This document shows, in pieces, positions 29,615 to 29,825 of a stretch of 29,825 nucleotides of DNA. How positions within the stretch are numbered: the stretch's first letter is position 1; each line of letters starts with the position of its first letter. Position numbers and translations under genes: made by a program. The stretch lies in assembly GCA_910585735.1 (NCBI GenBank), contig CAJUEU010000022.1, positions 1-29,825 on the forward strand. The letters run 5' to 3'. The DNA comes from an uncultured Oscillospiraceae bacterium. Its GTDB lineage: Bacteria; Bacillota; Clostridia; Oscillospirales; Oscillospiraceae. The notes under the pieces were generated by a model. The model saw nothing but the letters and a program-made list of their open reading frames with translations, did not search any database and was not told where the DNA came from.

Positions 29615-29825
29615 TCAGTCCAGGTCCTCGCCGTTGGTGGCGATGACTTTCTTGTACCAGTCGAAGGAGTCCTTCTTCTCCCGGGAAAGGTCCCCGGTGC
29701 CGTCGTCAAACTTGTTGACGTAGATGAAGCCGTACCGCTTGGCCATCTCCCCGGTGGAGGCACTCACCAGGTCGATGCAGCCCCAAGGGGTGTAGCCCAT
29801 CAGGTCCACGCCGTCCTCCACCGCC
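29615..29825 (-). CDS. GH1 6-phospho-beta-glucosidase, C-terminal fragment
   Basis: The last 69 codons of a gene that continues beyond the window. The segment D-G-V-D-L-M-G-Y-T-P-W-G-C-I-D-L-V-S-A-S, then M-A-K-R-Y-G-F-I-Y-V and the ending S-F-D-W-Y-K-K-V-I, is the C-terminus of GH1 enzymes of the BglA/BglH/AscB type. Ser (in V-S-A-S-T-G-E) and K-R-Y-G sit in the pocket that binds the 6-phosphate, which favours phospho-glucosides over free sugars. These normally work after PTS import. The catalytic glutamates are outside the window. Confidence 0.85.
   Translation of the reverse strand, partial: AVEDGVDLMGYTPWGCIDLVSASTGEMAKRYGFIYVNKFDDGTGDLSREKKDSFDWYKKVIATNGEDLD

Noticed and set aside
1..29825. 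CRISPR array, tRNA or rRNA genes, or an intact transposase/integrase
   Set aside because: No regularly spaced direct repeats, no cloverleaf or rRNA signature segments, and no transposase or integrase motifs were recognised on either strand.

Overview
The window looks like chromosome from a GC-rich, gut-type Clostridia, most likely Oscillospiraceae (Flavonifractor/Lawsonibacter/Oscillibacter-like). The evidence is the Firmicutes-type gene order rimP-nusA-rnpM-ylxQ-infB-rbfA-nrnA-truB-ribF, GC-rich codon use, and families common in that group (DUF1576, DUF2089, DUF6809, Tat-exported FMN/FAD reductases). The genus is an inference from memory of such genomes. No tRNA, rRNA, CRISPR array or intact transposase was seen.

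Region 1 (1-9818, + strand) starts with the tail of an EF-G gene and its terminator. A long translation/RNA-maturation operon follows: rimP, nusA, rnpM (ylxR), ylxQ, infB, rbfA, nrnA, truB, ribF. It has a strong promoter and a terminator-like leader hairpin before rimP, a paired palindromic repeat before rnpM, and a long leader hairpin before infB, which starts at TTG. The operon is interrupted between infB and rbfA (about 5540-6560). There lie an AT-rich divergent cassette (an XRE regulator facing a truncated DUF6809 gene across a perfect 15-bp inverted repeat) and a GC-rich tract full of hairpins with no credible gene.

Region 2 (9839-14556) holds a DUF1576 membrane protein with two clearly homologous halves, a VanZ-like protein, a convergent three-gene ABC importer (lipoprotein, permease, compact ATPase) of unknown substrate behind a consensus promoter, and an orphan 93-residue protein.

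Region 3 (14731-20758) holds an LCP-family cell-wall ligase, a LysR regulator divergent from a Tat-exported lipoprotein that joins a flavinylated FMN domain to a fumarate-reductase-like FAD domain, a small membrane/zinc-ribbon protein, and a frameshifted serine-hydrolase (beta-lactamase family) lipoprotein. The reductase lacks the fumarate-type active-site arginines, has Tyr at the proton-donor position, and has a LysR-type dyad centred near -66. It is the best candidate here for a respiratory enzyme with an unknown acceptor.

Region 4 (20850-29825, all - strand) holds galM-mnmE, a non-coding stretch with a 19-bp palindrome and a cluster of DnaA-box-like words, a three-gene DUF2089/SHOCT-like operon with a perfect 25-bp palindrome over its -10, a cytoplasmic GH3 enzyme with a zinc-site-less ROK sugar kinase, a TauE/SafE permease with an attenuator-like leader, and the end of a GH1 6-phospho-beta-glucosidase. 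GH1, GH3 and the ROK kinase suggest beta-glucoside use.
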